DNA of 42,352 nucleotides from JACVRW01 sp040509755 (GCA_040509755.1 JBEVKF010000065.1:1-42352); one strand, 5' to 3'; shown: positions 23,694-32,071, counted from the stretch's first letter. Notes: generated from the sequence alone by a model not told the origin. A program made the numbers and translations.

Positions 23694-26396
23694 GTGAGAG
23701 AGGGGGTCCTGTTTGCGCGGGTGGTCGGGGCGGTTGCGCGCCACCCGCTGCCAGTGCTCGCCGTCACCTTGCTGCTGGCGCTGGGCGGCGCGGGGCTGGC
23801 ACTGCGCCTCGAGCCGAGCGTCGGCACCGAGACGCTCGTCGACCGCGGCTCGGAGACCTTCGAGGCGACTCAGCGTTTCAGGGACGACTTCGGGGACGAG
23901 GCCGTCCTGGTGCTGGTCCGGGGCGAGTTGACGCGCACCGTGCTCACCGAGGACCTGGGCCGGGTGCTCGCGCTCGAGGGCTGCCTGTCGGGCAACGTGC
24001 CCGACAACAAGAAGGGGCTCGGCAACCTGCCACCCGTGTGCCGCGAGATCGCCGAGCTCGACGCCGCCAAGGTCGTGTTCGGCCCGGCGACGTTCATCAA
24101 CACGTCGGTCAACCTGATCGGCGCGGAGCTCGCGGGGCGCCAGAAGGCAAACCAGCGCCAGGCGCAGGCGGCGGCCGAGGCCGCTCGCAAGCTGTCGAGG
24201 CGCCGCGGCGACCCGCCCGCCGAGCAGGAGCGCCTGGCAAGCGCGGCCTTCTCTGCGGTGACCGCACAGTTCACACAGCAGGTCTTCCAAACCGCCCTGC
24301 GCTTCGGCATCACAGGGATCCCGCGCTTGGACGACCCCGACTTCGTCTCGCGGCTCGTATTCGCCTCGGGCGAGGTCGGGGTGCCGAAGTCGCGCTTCGC
24401 GTACCTGTTCCCCTCGGAGAACGCCGCGATGATCACGATCCGGCTCAAGCCCGGGCTCTCCGACGCGCAGCGCCGACGGGCGATCGCCCTGTACCGGGAG
24501 GCCACCGAGCAGAAGGTCTTTCGCCCGCGCAACGGGGCGAGCTACGTCGTGACCGGCGTGCCGGTCGTAGCCGAAGCTCTGGCCGACGCGGTGCAGAACT
24601 CGATCTTCGTGCTGCTGGGAGCGGCGCTGCTGCTGATGGCGGCCACACTGGCGCTCGTTTTCCGCTCGCGCCTGCGGCTGCTGCCGCTGGCGCTTGCACT
24701 GGCCGCGGCGGCCATGACGTTCGGCGTCCTGTCACTGGCGGGCGGGAGCCTCACGATGGCCTCGATCGCGGTGCTGCCTGTGCTGATCGGCCTCGCGGTC
24801 GACTACGCGATCCAGTTCCAGGCCAGGTTCGACGAGGAGCTCCAGCGCGCGCGCGGCCCGGGGCCCGGTGAGGAGGTGTCGGAGCGGCGGCGAGCGGCCG
24901 CGTCCGCCGCGGCGAGCGCCGGCGGCCCGACGATTCTCACGGCGGGCATCGCCACAGCGGTCGGCTTCCTCGTGCTGCTGCTGTCGCCGGTGCCGATGGT
25001 GCGTGGCTTCGGCACCTTGCTCGTGCTCGGGATCGGGCTCGCGCTCGCCTGCGCGATCGGTGCCGGCTTCGCGGCGCTGGTGCGCCTGGGTGGAGCCGCC
25101 GACCGCTCCGCGCCGACGGCGGCGCCGCGCACCCGCGAGCGGCTCGCGGCGGTCCGGCGCCACCCTCGCGTGGAGCGCGGCCGCGAGTGGCTCGCCAACC
25201 GGTCGTGGCGCACGCTCGGTCTGGCTCTGTCGCGGCCCAACCGGGTGTTGGCGGTCGGTCTGGTCGTGGCGGTGGCCGGCCTGGCGCTCGACACCCAGAG
25301 CGAGGTCGTCTCCGACGTACGCGAGCTGGTGCCCCAGGATCTGCAGGCGCTCGAGGACGTCGACGTCCTGCAGGAGGAGACCGGAGTATCGGGCGAGATC
25401 GACGTGACGGTGCGGGCGGACGACATCACCGACCCCGCGGTGATCGCGTGGATGACGCGCTTCCAAGAAGGCGTGCTGCGCGCACACGGCTACCGCCCCG
25501 GCAAGCGCTGCACGCAGGAGCGAGACCCGCCCGAGCTCTGCCCCGCCCTCTCGCTGCCCGACCTCTTCAACAGCGGGACCGGGCAGCAGGCCGATGCCCG
25601 CCAGCTGCTCGATGCCGTGCCGCCCTATTTCTCACAGGGGGTGGTCACCGCTGATCGCAAGACCGCGAACCTCGCATTCGGCATCCGGCTGATGGCGCTG
25701 GACCGCCAGAAACGCGTCGTCGACGACATCAAGCAAAGGCTCGATCCGCCCGAGGGCGTGCAGGCAAGCGTGGTCGGCCTGCCGGTGCTGGCCGCGGAGG
25801 CCAACAGCGCCCTGTCGTCGCCGTGGCGTCGCGGCCTGACGCTGCTGGTGGCGCTGGCGGGGGTCTTCCTAGTCCTCCTGCTCGTCCGGCGCTCGGTCCG
25901 CGACGCCGCGGTGCCGCTGATCCCGATCGCGCTGGCCACCGGCTGGTCGGGCGGCATCCTGTTCGTGCTGGGGCTGCTCCCGGGTCCGCTGGAGGTGGAC
26001 CTCAATCCGATGTCGGTGACCCTGGGAGCGCTCGTAATCGCGATCTCGACCGAGTTCAGCGTGCTGCTCTCCTCGCGCTATCGCCAGGAGCGCGAGGCCG
26101 GTGCAGGCCCCGCTCGCGCGATCGAGCTGACCTACGCCTCGACCGGCGCGGCGGTGCTTGCTTCGGGAGCGACGGCGATCGCCGGCTTCGCCGCCCTGAT
26201 CGCGTCCGACATCCGGATGCTGCGCGACTTCGGCATCGTGACCGTGGTGGACCTCTCGGTTTCCCTGCTCGGCGTGATGATCGTGCTGCCGGCCGCGCTC
26301 ATGTGGGCCGAGCAACATGGTGGGTTCTCGTTGAGGGATCTCGACCCGCGGCCGCGCCTGCGGGCGCTTCGCCCCACCCGGGATGCCACGCGGTGA
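23694..26396 (+). CDS. RND/MMPL-family transporter (HAE3-like)
   Basis: Membrane transporter of 900 residues with the RND plan: helix 1 near 14-34, a first extracytoplasmic domain, a bundle of helices around 300-470, helix 7 near 520, a second extracytoplasmic domain, and a last bundle from 710 to 885. Family motifs are VLIGLAVDYAIQFQARFDEE in the first bundle and the matching AISTEFSVLLSSRYRQE in the second, where the usual Asp is Glu. Such proteins export or move lipids and hydrophobic compounds using the proton gradient. GTG 23694 has no SD, and TCTAAG 9 nt upstream could be a -10 box, so a leaderless transcript is possible. The position directly after the mce operon suggests a lipid-related role. 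It overlaps the next gene by 4 nt. Confidence 0.9.
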   Translation: MREGVLFARVVGAVARHPLPVLAVTLLLALGGAGLALRLEPSVGTETLVDRGSETFEATQRFRDDFGDEAVLVLVRGELTRTVLTEDLGRVLALEGCLSGNVPDNKKGLGNLPPVCREIAELDAAKVVFGPATFINTSVNLIGAELAGRQKANQRQAQAAAEAARKLSRRRGDPPAEQERLASAAFSAVTAQFTQQVFQTALRFGITGIPRLDDPDFVSRLVFASGEVGVPKSRFAYLFPSENAAMITIRLKPGLSDAQRRRAIALYREATEQKVFRPRNGASYVVTGVPVVAEALADAVQNSIFVLLGAALLLMAATLALVFRSRLRLLPLALALAAAAMTFGVLSLAGGSLTMASIAVLPVLIGLAVDYAIQFQARFDEELQRARGPGPGEEVSERRRAAASAAASAGGPTILTAGIATAVGFLVLLLSPVPMVRGFGTLLVLGIGLALACAIGAGFAALVRLGGAADRSAPTAAPRTRERLAAVRRHPRVERGREWLANRSWRTLGLALSRPNRVLAVGLVVAVAGLALDTQSEVVSDVRELVPQDLQALEDVDVLQEETGVSGEIDVTVRADDITDPAVIAWMTRFQEGVLRAHGYRPGKRCTQERDPPELCPALSLPDLFNSGTGQQADARQLLDAVPPYFSQGVVTADRKTANLAFGIRLMALDRQKRVVDDIKQRLDPPEGVQASVVGLPVLAAEANSALSSPWRRGLTLLVALAGVFLVLLLVRRSVRDAAVPLIPIALATGWSGGILFVLGLLPGPLEVDLNPMSVTLGALVIAISTEFSVLLSSRYRQEREAGAGPARAIELTYASTGAAVLASGATAIAGFAALIASDIRMLRDFGIVTVVDLSVSLLGVMIVLPAALMWAEQHGGFSLRDLDPRPRLRALRPTRDATR

Positions 26397-27100
26397 GCGA
26401 CCAGGACCGCTTCGAGGACCTGTCCGTCGGCGAGCGCCTTGCGGAGCGAGATCGCACGCATCCGGAGCCGGTCCGCCGGCCGGAGGTGCCGCGAGCGGGC
26501 AACAAGTACGCCTGGCTCGTGGGGATCCTGATGGTCATGGCCCTGGGCGTGCTGTTGTTCTTCCAGACGCTCCCGAACCAGGGGGAGGGGCTCCAGGGAC
26601 CGCGCAAGGGATCTCGGCTCAAGGCCTTTGCCGCGCCCTCTGCCCTCGGCGACCTGGAGGGCGACGCCAACGTATGCCAGAAGGAGCCGTGTCCCGATCA
26701 GGCGGGCGGCGAGCCGGCCTGCGCGCTCACCTCCGACGAGGTCGTGAACCTCTGCGAGCTGCGCAAGCAGCCGCTCGTGCTCACGGTCATCTTCGACCGC
26801 GGCGCCGACTGTTACCCGCAGGTCGACCGCACGGAGCGCATCCGGGGCGACTTCGAGGATGTGAACTTCGTCACCCTGTTCTTCACCCGAAAAGAGCGGG
26901 GAGAGGTCCGCGGACTGGTGAGGGCGCGCGGCTGGCGCCAGCCCGTGGCGGTCGACCAGGACGGAGCGGTCACGAACCTCTATGGGGTCGGCGGCTGCCC
27001 GACGACCATCTTCGCCAAGGCGGGCGGCAGGGTGGTGGACACCGAGCTCGGCAACCTCACCGAGGAGGAGCTGCGCCGCAGGGCGAGCGCGCTCGGCTGA
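26393..27100 (+). CDS. Membrane-tethered thioredoxin-fold (TlpA/AhpC-like) protein
   Basis: Protein of 235 residues with a cytoplasmic tail, one membrane helix (about 39-60) and an outer thioredoxin-like domain (about 125-235). The cis-proline loop GGCPTTIFAKAGG (200-212) and the preceding QPVAVDQDGAVTNLYGV match TlpA/AhpC-type folds. Where TlpA has a CxxC pair, this has a single Cys140 (FDRGADCYPQ), so it may act through one thiol or pair it with Cys202 next to the cis-Pro. Four other Cys (95, 100, 110, 121) sit between the helix and the fold. GTG 26393 overlaps the transporter's TGA; the next gene starts within its stop (TGATG). Function unknown; a redox role for envelope proteins is an inference. 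Confidence 0.75.
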   Translation: MSDQDRFEDLSVGERLAERDRTHPEPVRRPEVPRAGNKYAWLVGILMVMALGVLLFFQTLPNQGEGLQGPRKGSRLKAFAAPSALGDLEGDANVCQKEPCPDQAGGEPACALTSDEVVNLCELRKQPLVLTVIFDRGADCYPQVDRTERIRGDFEDVNFVTLFFTRKERGEVRGLVRARGWRQPVAVDQDGAVTNLYGVGGCPTTIFAKAGGRVVDTELGNLTEEELRRRASALG

Positions 27101-27738
27101 TGGAGCTCGAGATCGAGGAGGGCTGGGTCGAGGCAGAGCTCGCCGAGGAGTTCCCCGAGCTGCGGCTCGTCCACGCCCCGCTCGAGGCCCGCCCGCGGCC
27201 GACTCCTCCGGACGTAAAGCAGCGCCTGCGCGACCTTGCCGACCGCTACACGGGCGCCAAGGTCGTGCACATGCGCCAGGACGCCGTCCCCTGGGCCTAC
27301 CGCGTGTTCTCGCGGCAGGTCGGGATCGACCCCGACACGGACCGCACCCCGGTCGAGGCAATCGCTCTCGAGCGCCTGCGGCACGGCGGCCTCAAGAGCG
27401 AGAACCTGGTCGACGACGCGCTCACGATCGCGATCGCCGAGACCGGCGTCCCGGTGTTCGTGCTCGACGCGGACAAGGTGGAGGGCGGGCTCGGACTGCG
27501 GCTGGCGCGTCCCGGCGAGTGGCTGGCGGAGCTGCGCCCGCTGTCGCCGCGCCAGCTCGTGGTGGCAGACGACTCGCGGCCCGTCGCCGTCCTGATGGGC
27601 GAGGTCTCGAAGGAGGCCGGCGTGACCAAGACGACGGTCCGCATGCTCCTCTGCGCGCTGCGTGTGAAGGGCGTACCGCCGATCGCGGCCGAGGAGGCAC
27701 TATGGATCCTGGCGGAGACGCTCGGGGGCGCCGCGTAG
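27100..27738 (+). CDS. B3/B4 (tRNA-binding editing-like) domain protein
   Basis: Protein of 212 residues resembling the B3/B4 domain of phenylalanyl-tRNA synthetase beta as a stand-alone protein. Family features are an N-terminal WVEAELAEEFPELRL, the central VFSRQVGIDPDTDRTPVEAI, and the run SENLVDDALTIAIAETGVPV. In PheRS this fold hydrolyses mis-charged Tyr-tRNA; free-standing versions may edit or bind aminoacyl groups, but their roles are mostly untested. The C-terminal 40 residues (EVSKEAGVTKTTVRMLLCAL) could form a small helical unit. ATG 27100 overlaps the previous stop by one base (TGATG). Being coupled to a transporter and a thioredoxin-like gene is unexpected and gives no clear functional hint. 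Confidence 0.8.
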   Translation: MELEIEEGWVEAELAEEFPELRLVHAPLEARPRPTPPDVKQRLRDLADRYTGAKVVHMRQDAVPWAYRVFSRQVGIDPDTDRTPVEAIALERLRHGGLKSENLVDDALTIAIAETGVPVFVLDADKVEGGLGLRLARPGEWLAELRPLSPRQLVVADDSRPVAVLMGEVSKEAGVTKTTVRMLLCALRVKGVPPIAAEEALWILAETLGGAA

Positions 27739-28296
27739 GTGGCAGGGGGTATTCTCATAGCCGTGCTCCAGCAGCAGGGAGGGGTGCTTTACCAACCGTC
27801 GCCGCTCGCTCCGCGGACGCATACGGACGAGCGCGCGGCGCGCCGCACGCTGCTCGACCAGGTCGCCCGCCTGGAGGAGGAGCTCGCTCAGCTGTTCTGC
27901 TCGATCTGGCCCCGTCAGGGCTTCGAAGTGACCGTGCCTGGCCGGGGCGGGCCGCGCCTGCTCTCGCTGGCCGAGCTCGAGGAGTTGCGAGACGAGCTGG
28001 CGGCGCGCGTTCAACACGTACGCCGCACGCTCTCGGATCGCACCTACGCCGAGGAGTGCAACCGGCGGCTGATCGAGGAGATGCTGCTCGACCCCGACTC
28101 GCATAAGTTCGTGCGTGTGTCCAACGAGGACATCGGGGAGCCCGGGTGCAAGCACTGGCACGTGCGCCCGCGCTGGAGCTTCCTCGGGATGCTGATGGGC
28201 TGGTGGCGCGTCGTTATCAGCTCGGGTTGTCCATTAGCCCAAGCACTCGGCTCGGCCGAGTGCGCAGGGTTGGGGTCAGCCACCTCAAATGGGTAG
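27739..28296 (+). CDS. Hypothetical protein with coiled-coil and Trp-rich C-terminal motif
   Basis: Unrecognised protein of 185 residues from GTG 27739, or 177 from GTG 27763; both lack a good SD and the first follows the previous stop directly. About residues 30-105 are strongly helical and charged (ARLEEELAQLF, LAELEELRDELAARVQHVRR) and may form a coiled coil. The end holds a compact motif, GCKHWHVRPRWSFLGMLMGW followed by WRVVISSGCP, with two Cys and several Trp, that looks like a beta-strand pair. The last 18 residues are encoded by DNA with a strong hairpin (28243-28263) and look unlike the rest, so the frame may once have stopped earlier. No enzyme motif. Confidence 0.6.
   Translation: MAGGILIAVLQQQGGVLYQPSPLAPRTHTDERAARRTLLDQVARLEEELAQLFCSIWPRQGFEVTVPGRGGPRLLSLAELEELRDELAARVQHVRRTLSDRTYAEECNRRLIEEMLLDPDSHKFVRVSNEDIGEPGCKHWHVRPRWSFLGMLMGWWRVVISSGCPLAQALGSAECAGLGSATSNG
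28243..28263 (+). terminator. Hairpin inside the 3' end of a hypothetical gene
   Basis: GCACTCGG (28243-28250) and CCGAGTGC (28256-28263) make a perfect 8-bp stem with a 5-nt loop, 25 nt upstream of the next start (28289). It could be an attenuator or terminator between the two hypothetical genes, although no U-tract follows. It lies within translated sequence if the upstream frame is right. Confidence 0.4.
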
Positions 28297-28750
28297 GCGC
28301 AGCCGCAAGCGCGGCAGTCTGACCACGCGCGCGGACCGCGACGAGGCGAGGCGCCCGCGCCCCGCCCGCCCGGCTGCGCGGGATCGCCCGCGCGCTCCCT
28401 GGGGCGCATTCCCGCTGTCCGAGCTGGTGATCTTGATCGGCATCATCGTGATCTTCTGGGGCCTGTTCAGCGGCGGCAGCACCGGCAACGAACGCGTGGC
28501 CGGGGGTCTCGTGCTCGCCTCGCTCGGCGGCGGCGAGCTCGCCCTCCGCGAGCACCTGGCCGGCTTTCGATCCCACTCCTCCCTGCTCGCGGGCGTGGCC
28601 GCCTTTGCGGTTGTGACCGCGGTGGCGCTCGGCCTCGGCCCAGTCGCGATCTGGGTTCTGCTGGCGCTCGGAGTGGGAGTCTTCGTCGGCACCTTCTACG
28701 CCATGCGCGAAGTGTTCAAGCGCCGCTCCGGGGGCCTCGGCTTCCGCTGA
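28289..28750 (+). CDS. Small hypothetical membrane protein
   Basis: Protein of 153 residues. A very basic N-terminal tail (MGRRSRKRG, then Arg/Pro-rich to residue 38) precedes three predicted membrane helices: about 42-62 (LSELVILIGIIVIFWGLF), 99-118 and 119-136. A short basic C-terminus follows, so the tail and end are probably cytoplasmic. ATG 28289 overlaps the end of the previous gene by 8 nt; no SD is visible. I do not recognise a family. High third-position GC and clear hydrophobic segments support coding. Confidence 0.65.
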   Translation: MGRRSRKRGSLTTRADRDEARRPRPARPAARDRPRAPWGAFPLSELVILIGIIVIFWGLFSGGSTGNERVAGGLVLASLGGGELALREHLAGFRSHSSLLAGVAAFAVVTAVALGLGPVAIWVLLALGVGVFVGTFYAMREVFKRRSGGLGFR

Positions 28751-28782
28751 ACCACCACAGCAAGGCTCCGCCGGCCACTACA

Positions 28783-29256
28783 GTGGCGGCCGTGAACGAG
28801 CAGCGCCTGCGCATCGCGGGCATCCATCACGTGACGGTGATCTGCGCAGACGTGCAGCGCTCGGTCGAGTTCTATCGGAACCTGCTCGGGATGCGCCTGG
28901 TCAAGCAGACCGTCAACGAAGACGACCGCGGCGCCAGGCATCTGTTCTTCGGCGACGAGGAGGGCCGCCCGGGAACCCTGATCACGTGCCTCGAGTACGC
29001 CGAGCTCGACCAGGGGACGGTTGGGCGCGGCTCGACCCACCACTTCGCGCTGGCGGTCGACACCGAGGCGGAGCTGGACGCCTGGCACGACTACCTGCGC
29101 TCGCGCAGCATCCCCTGCACCGACGTGATGGACCGCACCTACTTCAAGTCGCTCTACCTGCGCGACCCGGACGGCCACATCGTCGAGCTGGCCACATCGG
29201 GGCCAGGGCTGACGGTCGACGAGACACTCGAGGAGCTCGGCCGAAAGCCGGTGTGA
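28783..29256 (+). CDS. VOC-fold (glyoxalase/dioxygenase superfamily) protein
   Basis: Single-chain VOC protein of 157 residues with two beta-alpha-beta-beta-beta modules. The first opens with IAGIHHVTVICADVQRSVEF and the second with STHHFALAVDTEAELDAWHD. Likely metal ligands are His in HHVTV, His in THHFAL and Glu in the final strand HIVELATSGPG. The arrangement resembles ring-cleaving or glyoxalase-type enzymes of the PcpA/LinE-like group, with a non-haem Fe2+ or other divalent metal. The substrate is unknown. GTG 28783 or GTG 28792 may be the start; the second begins right before the conserved part. It is followed by a strong hairpin shared with the convergent mIHF gene. Confidence 0.88.
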   Translation: MAAVNEQRLRIAGIHHVTVICADVQRSVEFYRNLLGMRLVKQTVNEDDRGARHLFFGDEEGRPGTLITCLEYAELDQGTVGRGSTHHFALAVDTEAELDAWHDYLRSRSIPCTDVMDRTYFKSLYLRDPDGHIVELATSGPGLTVDETLEELGRKPV

Positions 29257-29258
29257 GG

Positions 29259-29285
29259 GCGGCGGCCCGAGGCGCGGGCCGCCGC
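29259..29285. terminator. Bidirectional terminator hairpin between convergent genes
   Basis: GCGGCGGCCCG (29259-29269) and CGGGCCGCCGC (29275-29285) form a perfect 11-bp stem with a 5-nt loop in the 42-nt gap between the VOC gene (plus) and the integration host factor gene (minus). Very stable and symmetric, so it can serve both transcripts. Confidence 0.65.
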
Positions 29286-29298
29286 GGTCACGGCACGG

Positions 29299-29691
29299 TC
29301 AGGCCGCGCTCAGCGCGTGCTCGGGGATCGCTCCGGCGTGCGCCTCGCGGGCTTCGGCAGTGGCGGGAGCATTCTTTGCCGCGAGCACCGCGGCGAGCGC
29401 GATGCGCTGGCGCTCGGTGAGCGTTCCCACCTGCTTGTTCTCGGGCACTCCCAGGGACACCAGCAAGCGCCGGCAGCGCGTGCGTCCCCAGCGCTTTTGG
29501 CTCATCAGTAGATCGCTGATCGACATGCTGTGCGCCTGCCACGGGCAACCGGTGACGACCGCCGCTGCCGACAGCTCTCCCTCGGCGATATTGCGCTTCA
29601 TGCGCGCGCGGGCCAAGCGAACGCGGTTGGCGTACTCCAGCGCCTTCAGATGCTGCTCTTGACCAGCCTCGCGCCTGGCGGTGTTGCCCAT
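29299..29691 (-). CDS. Actinobacterial-type integration host factor (mIHF-like)
   Basis: Small DNA-binding nucleoid protein of 130 residues. About residues 18-105 match the actinobacterial IHF plan: an N-terminal helix (LKALEYANRVRLARARMKRN) with IAEGEL, a middle linker DLLMSQKRWGRTRCRRLLVS, and the end VGTLTERQRIALAAVL, which corresponds to the helix-two-turn-helix region of mIHF. Compared with mycobacterial mIHF there is a short insert around residues 48-58 (GCPWQAHSMS) and a 25-residue Ala-rich tail. ATG 29691 is chosen because GGGGGAGG lies 5 nt upstream; a TTG six codons earlier is unlikely. It is unrelated to the proteobacterial IHF. It compacts DNA and affects transcription globally. 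Confidence 0.8.
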   Translation of the reverse strand: MGNTARREAGQEQHLKALEYANRVRLARARMKRNIAEGELSAAAVVTGCPWQAHSMSISDLLMSQKRWGRTRCRRLLVSLGVPENKQVGTLTERQRIALAAVLAAKNAPATAEAREAHAGAIPEHALSAA

Positions 29692-30001
29692 CAGACCTCC
29701 CCCGCACAAGCGTGCGTTTTTTCCTGCGGTGCAGTTCCCCGGTGGTCTCAGCGGCGACTGGATCTGACAAAAGGGGCGGGCCAGTGCCGACAGTCGGGGA
29801 CCCGACCCGCCGTCGGCGCCGCACTCCTCTCAGACCGATCCAAAGCCGTCCTAAGACCGGCAATCATCAAAGCCGGGTTGAGCGCAAGCGTCAACCGATG
29901 CCGCAGTCGCGCAGTCGCTAAGAGCGGGGTTTTCGTGAATCGGGACCCTTCGCTCGATTTGAACAAGCATCGGGTCGCGAGCCGGGTATGTTGATGGCGA
30001 C
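29692..30001. other. 310-nt intergenic region between divergent mIHF and pyk genes
   Basis: No gene is supported here on either strand. It is the longest gap in the window and less GC-rich than its flanks. It should hold the promoters of both genes. Visible structures are an inverted pair GGTTGA (29876-29881) and TCAACC (29891-29896), a tandem direct repeat GCAGTCGC (29903-29910 and 29911-29918), and a TTTTTT run near 29718. TATGTT at 29987-29992 is a candidate -10 box that would place the pyk transcript start at or next to its ATG. No tRNA or known riboswitch fold was recognised. Confidence 0.5.
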
Positions 30002-31414
30002 ATGCGCTCGACGAAGATCGTCGCCACGATCGGCCCGGCCTCGCTGCAGCCCGACGTCCTGCCCCGGATGGTCGAGGCGGGGATGGACGTGGCGCGCCTC
30101 AACTTCGCCCACGGAACGCCCGACCAGCACCGCGAGTCCGCGGCGCTGCTCCGCGATGCCGCGGACCGCGCCGGACGCGAGGTGGCGATCCTCGGCGACC
30201 TGCCGGGGCCCAAGCTGCGCATCGGGCCGGTGGCCGGCGGCGTGGCGGAGCTCGTCCGCGACTCGACGGTCGTGCTGGGCGCAGAGCAAACCGAGGGCAC
30301 TGCCGGGCGCCTCCCGGTGGCGTGGCAGGGCTTCGCCGCCCTCGTGGACGTGGGCGACCTCTGCTACCTCGCCGACGGCGCCGTGCGGCTGCGAGTGGAG
30401 GAGGTGAGCGAGGGTGACGTCGTCACCCGAGTCGAGGTCGGCGGGAGCGTTGCCTCGCGCCAAGGGCTGAACCTGCCCAACGTGACGGTCTCGCTGCCGG
30501 CCGTGAGCGCGGAGGACATCGCGCTGATCGATGTCGGTCTCGATATGGAGGTCGACTTCTTCGCGCTCTCCTTCGTTCGCCGCCGCGAGGATCTCGAGCC
30601 CGTCCACCAGCACCTCAAGGAACGCGGCGCCGAGGTGCCGCTGATCGCCAAGGTCGAGAAGCCTCAGGCCGCGGCGAACGCCGAGGAGATCATCGACTCG
30701 GCCGATGGGATCATGATCGCGCGGGGCGACCTCGGCATCGAGCTGCCGATCGAGGAGGTCCCGCTCGTGCAGAAGCGCCTGCTCGCCATGGCCGGGCGGC
30801 GCGCCAAGCCGACGATCACGGCCACTCAGATGCTCGAGTCGATGGTTCACTCCACCCGGCCCACGCGGGCCGAGGTGGCCGACGTGGCCAACGCGATCTT
30901 CGACGGCACGGACGCGGTGATGCTCTCCCAGGAGACGGCGGTGGGCAAGCACCCCGTGCTCGCGGTGGAGATGATGGCCTCCATCGCCACGACGGTCGAA
31001 CGCGAGCTGCCCTACGGGCGCTGGCTCGCCGAGCGCGGCCCGCAGGCCAACAACCAGTATCACGCGATCGCCTTCGGAGCCGTGGGAGCGGTCTACCAGC
31101 TCGGCCTCAAGTGCATCGTGACGCCCACCAACACGGGCACGACGGCGATGTTGATCTCGGCCTACCGGCCGAGGGCGCCCGTGCTGGCGCTCTCGCCGCG
31201 ACCCGAGGTGGTCCGCCGCTGCCGGCTGCTCTGGGGTGTCCATCCGCTGCTCAACGAGGAGCCGATGGACACCATCGGCCTGCTCGAGGCCTGCGCCGAT
31301 GCGGCCTGCCGCGTCGGGCTGGCCGAGAAGGGGGACAAGATCGGCATCACGGCCGGCCTGCCCGCCGGGCGCTCGGGCGGAACGAACCTCTTCAAGGTCC
31401 ACACGGTCGAGTAG
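30002..31414 (+). CDS. pyk: Pyruvate kinase
   Basis: Last step of glycolysis: phosphoenolpyruvate plus ADP to pyruvate plus ATP; 470 residues, the usual length. It begins TKIVATIGPAS with the substrate-loop RLNFAHGTP, then DLPGPKLRIG, the metal/active-site block MIARGDLGIELP with the preceding Lys (AKVEKPQA), and TITATQMLESM, whose Thr/Ser are at the catalytic site. The regulatory C-terminal domain (about 345-470) is present. ATG 30002 has no SD; a leaderless transcript from a TATGTT -10 box is likely. It stands alone between divergent mIHF and the convergent CGNR regulator. The assignment is firm. Confidence 0.97.
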   Translation: MRSTKIVATIGPASLQPDVLPRMVEAGMDVARLNFAHGTPDQHRESAALLRDAADRAGREVAILGDLPGPKLRIGPVAGGVAELVRDSTVVLGAEQTEGTAGRLPVAWQGFAALVDVGDLCYLADGAVRLRVEEVSEGDVVTRVEVGGSVASRQGLNLPNVTVSLPAVSAEDIALIDVGLDMEVDFFALSFVRRREDLEPVHQHLKERGAEVPLIAKVEKPQAAANAEEIIDSADGIMIARGDLGIELPIEEVPLVQKRLLAMAGRRAKPTITATQMLESMVHSTRPTRAEVADVANAIFDGTDAVMLSQETAVGKHPVLAVEMMASIATTVERELPYGRWLAERGPQANNQYHAIAFGAVGAVYQLGLKCIVTPTNTGTTAMLISAYRPRAPVLALSPRPEVVRRCRLLWGVHPLLNEEPMDTIGLLEACADAACRVGLAEKGDKIGITAGLPAGRSGGTNLFKVHTVE

Positions 31415-31441
31415 CGGCCGGGCCGCGAGCGCTCGGCGCCG

Positions 31442-32014
31442 CTAGCTGCGCGCGCCGCGATGGCGCTCGCGAAACGCTCGCGCCTTCTCGATGTTGCCGC
31501 ACGACTCCATCCGGCACCAACGCCCCGAGCGATTCTTCGAGTTGTCGTAGAAGGCCCAGAAGCAGGTGTCGCGTGGGCAGGCCTTGAGCCGTTCCCAGCG
31601 TCCGTGCTCGACCGCGGCCGCGACGATCGCCATCAGCCGCGCGATCGCGCCGTCCACGCCGCCGGCCTCGGGCACGAGCTCGGGGTCGGCGCCGGGCCGG
31701 AAGCGCACGCGCACGCCGGCGCGCTTGACCGCCTTGTCGAGCAGCTCGACCTTCTCGACGTCGAGCTCTGCGCCGTTGTTGGCCATCAGCACCGAGCGCA
31801 GGCCCTCGCGCACGTCCACGGCGCGGCGCAGGTCGGCCACGCTTGCGTCCTCGTCTCGGCTCATGAGGCCGCGCTCGGCAAGCCAGTCGCGAAGGGCATC
31901 GGGCGATGAGAGCTCGTCCTCGCCGTCCTCGAGATCGACGCTGTTGACAAAGCGCTGCACAAGGTAGAGCGGCTGCGGTGCGGTCTTCTCGGGTTCGGAT
32001 TCTCCTGGGGCCAT
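31442..32014 (-). CDS. CGNR zinc-finger protein (ABATE-domain regulator)
   Basis: Putative stress-response transcription regulator of 190 residues. The N-terminal ABATE-like domain runs from about 15 to 135 (LVQRFVNSVDLEDG, RRAVDVREGLRSVL). The C-terminal CGNR zinc finger has Cys146, Cys151, Cys167 and Cys172, in ACPRDTCFWAFYDNSKNRSG, then RWCRMESCGN. This family is common in actinobacteria and is predicted to bind DNA; ligands are unknown. ATG 32014 is preceded by GAGGAGC. Divergent from the GNAT-like gene at 32140, with a palindrome between them that might be its own operator. Confidence 0.93.
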   Translation of the reverse strand: MAPGESEPEKTAPQPLYLVQRFVNSVDLEDGEDELSSPDALRDWLAERGLMSRDEDASVADLRRAVDVREGLRSVLMANNGAELDVEKVELLDKAVKRAGVRVRFRPGADPELVPEAGGVDGAIARLMAIVAAAVEHGRWERLKACPRDTCFWAFYDNSKNRSGRWCRMESCGNIEKARAFRERHRGARS

Positions 32015-32071
32015 TTCGGGGTGCTCCTCGTCTAAGTCGAGCTTATCCGGGCTATCAGCGTTCGTAACTGT

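Noticed and set aside
29692..30001. tRNA or small RNA gene in the long gap
   Set aside because: No cloverleaf or known RNA motif could be built; only short repeats are visible.
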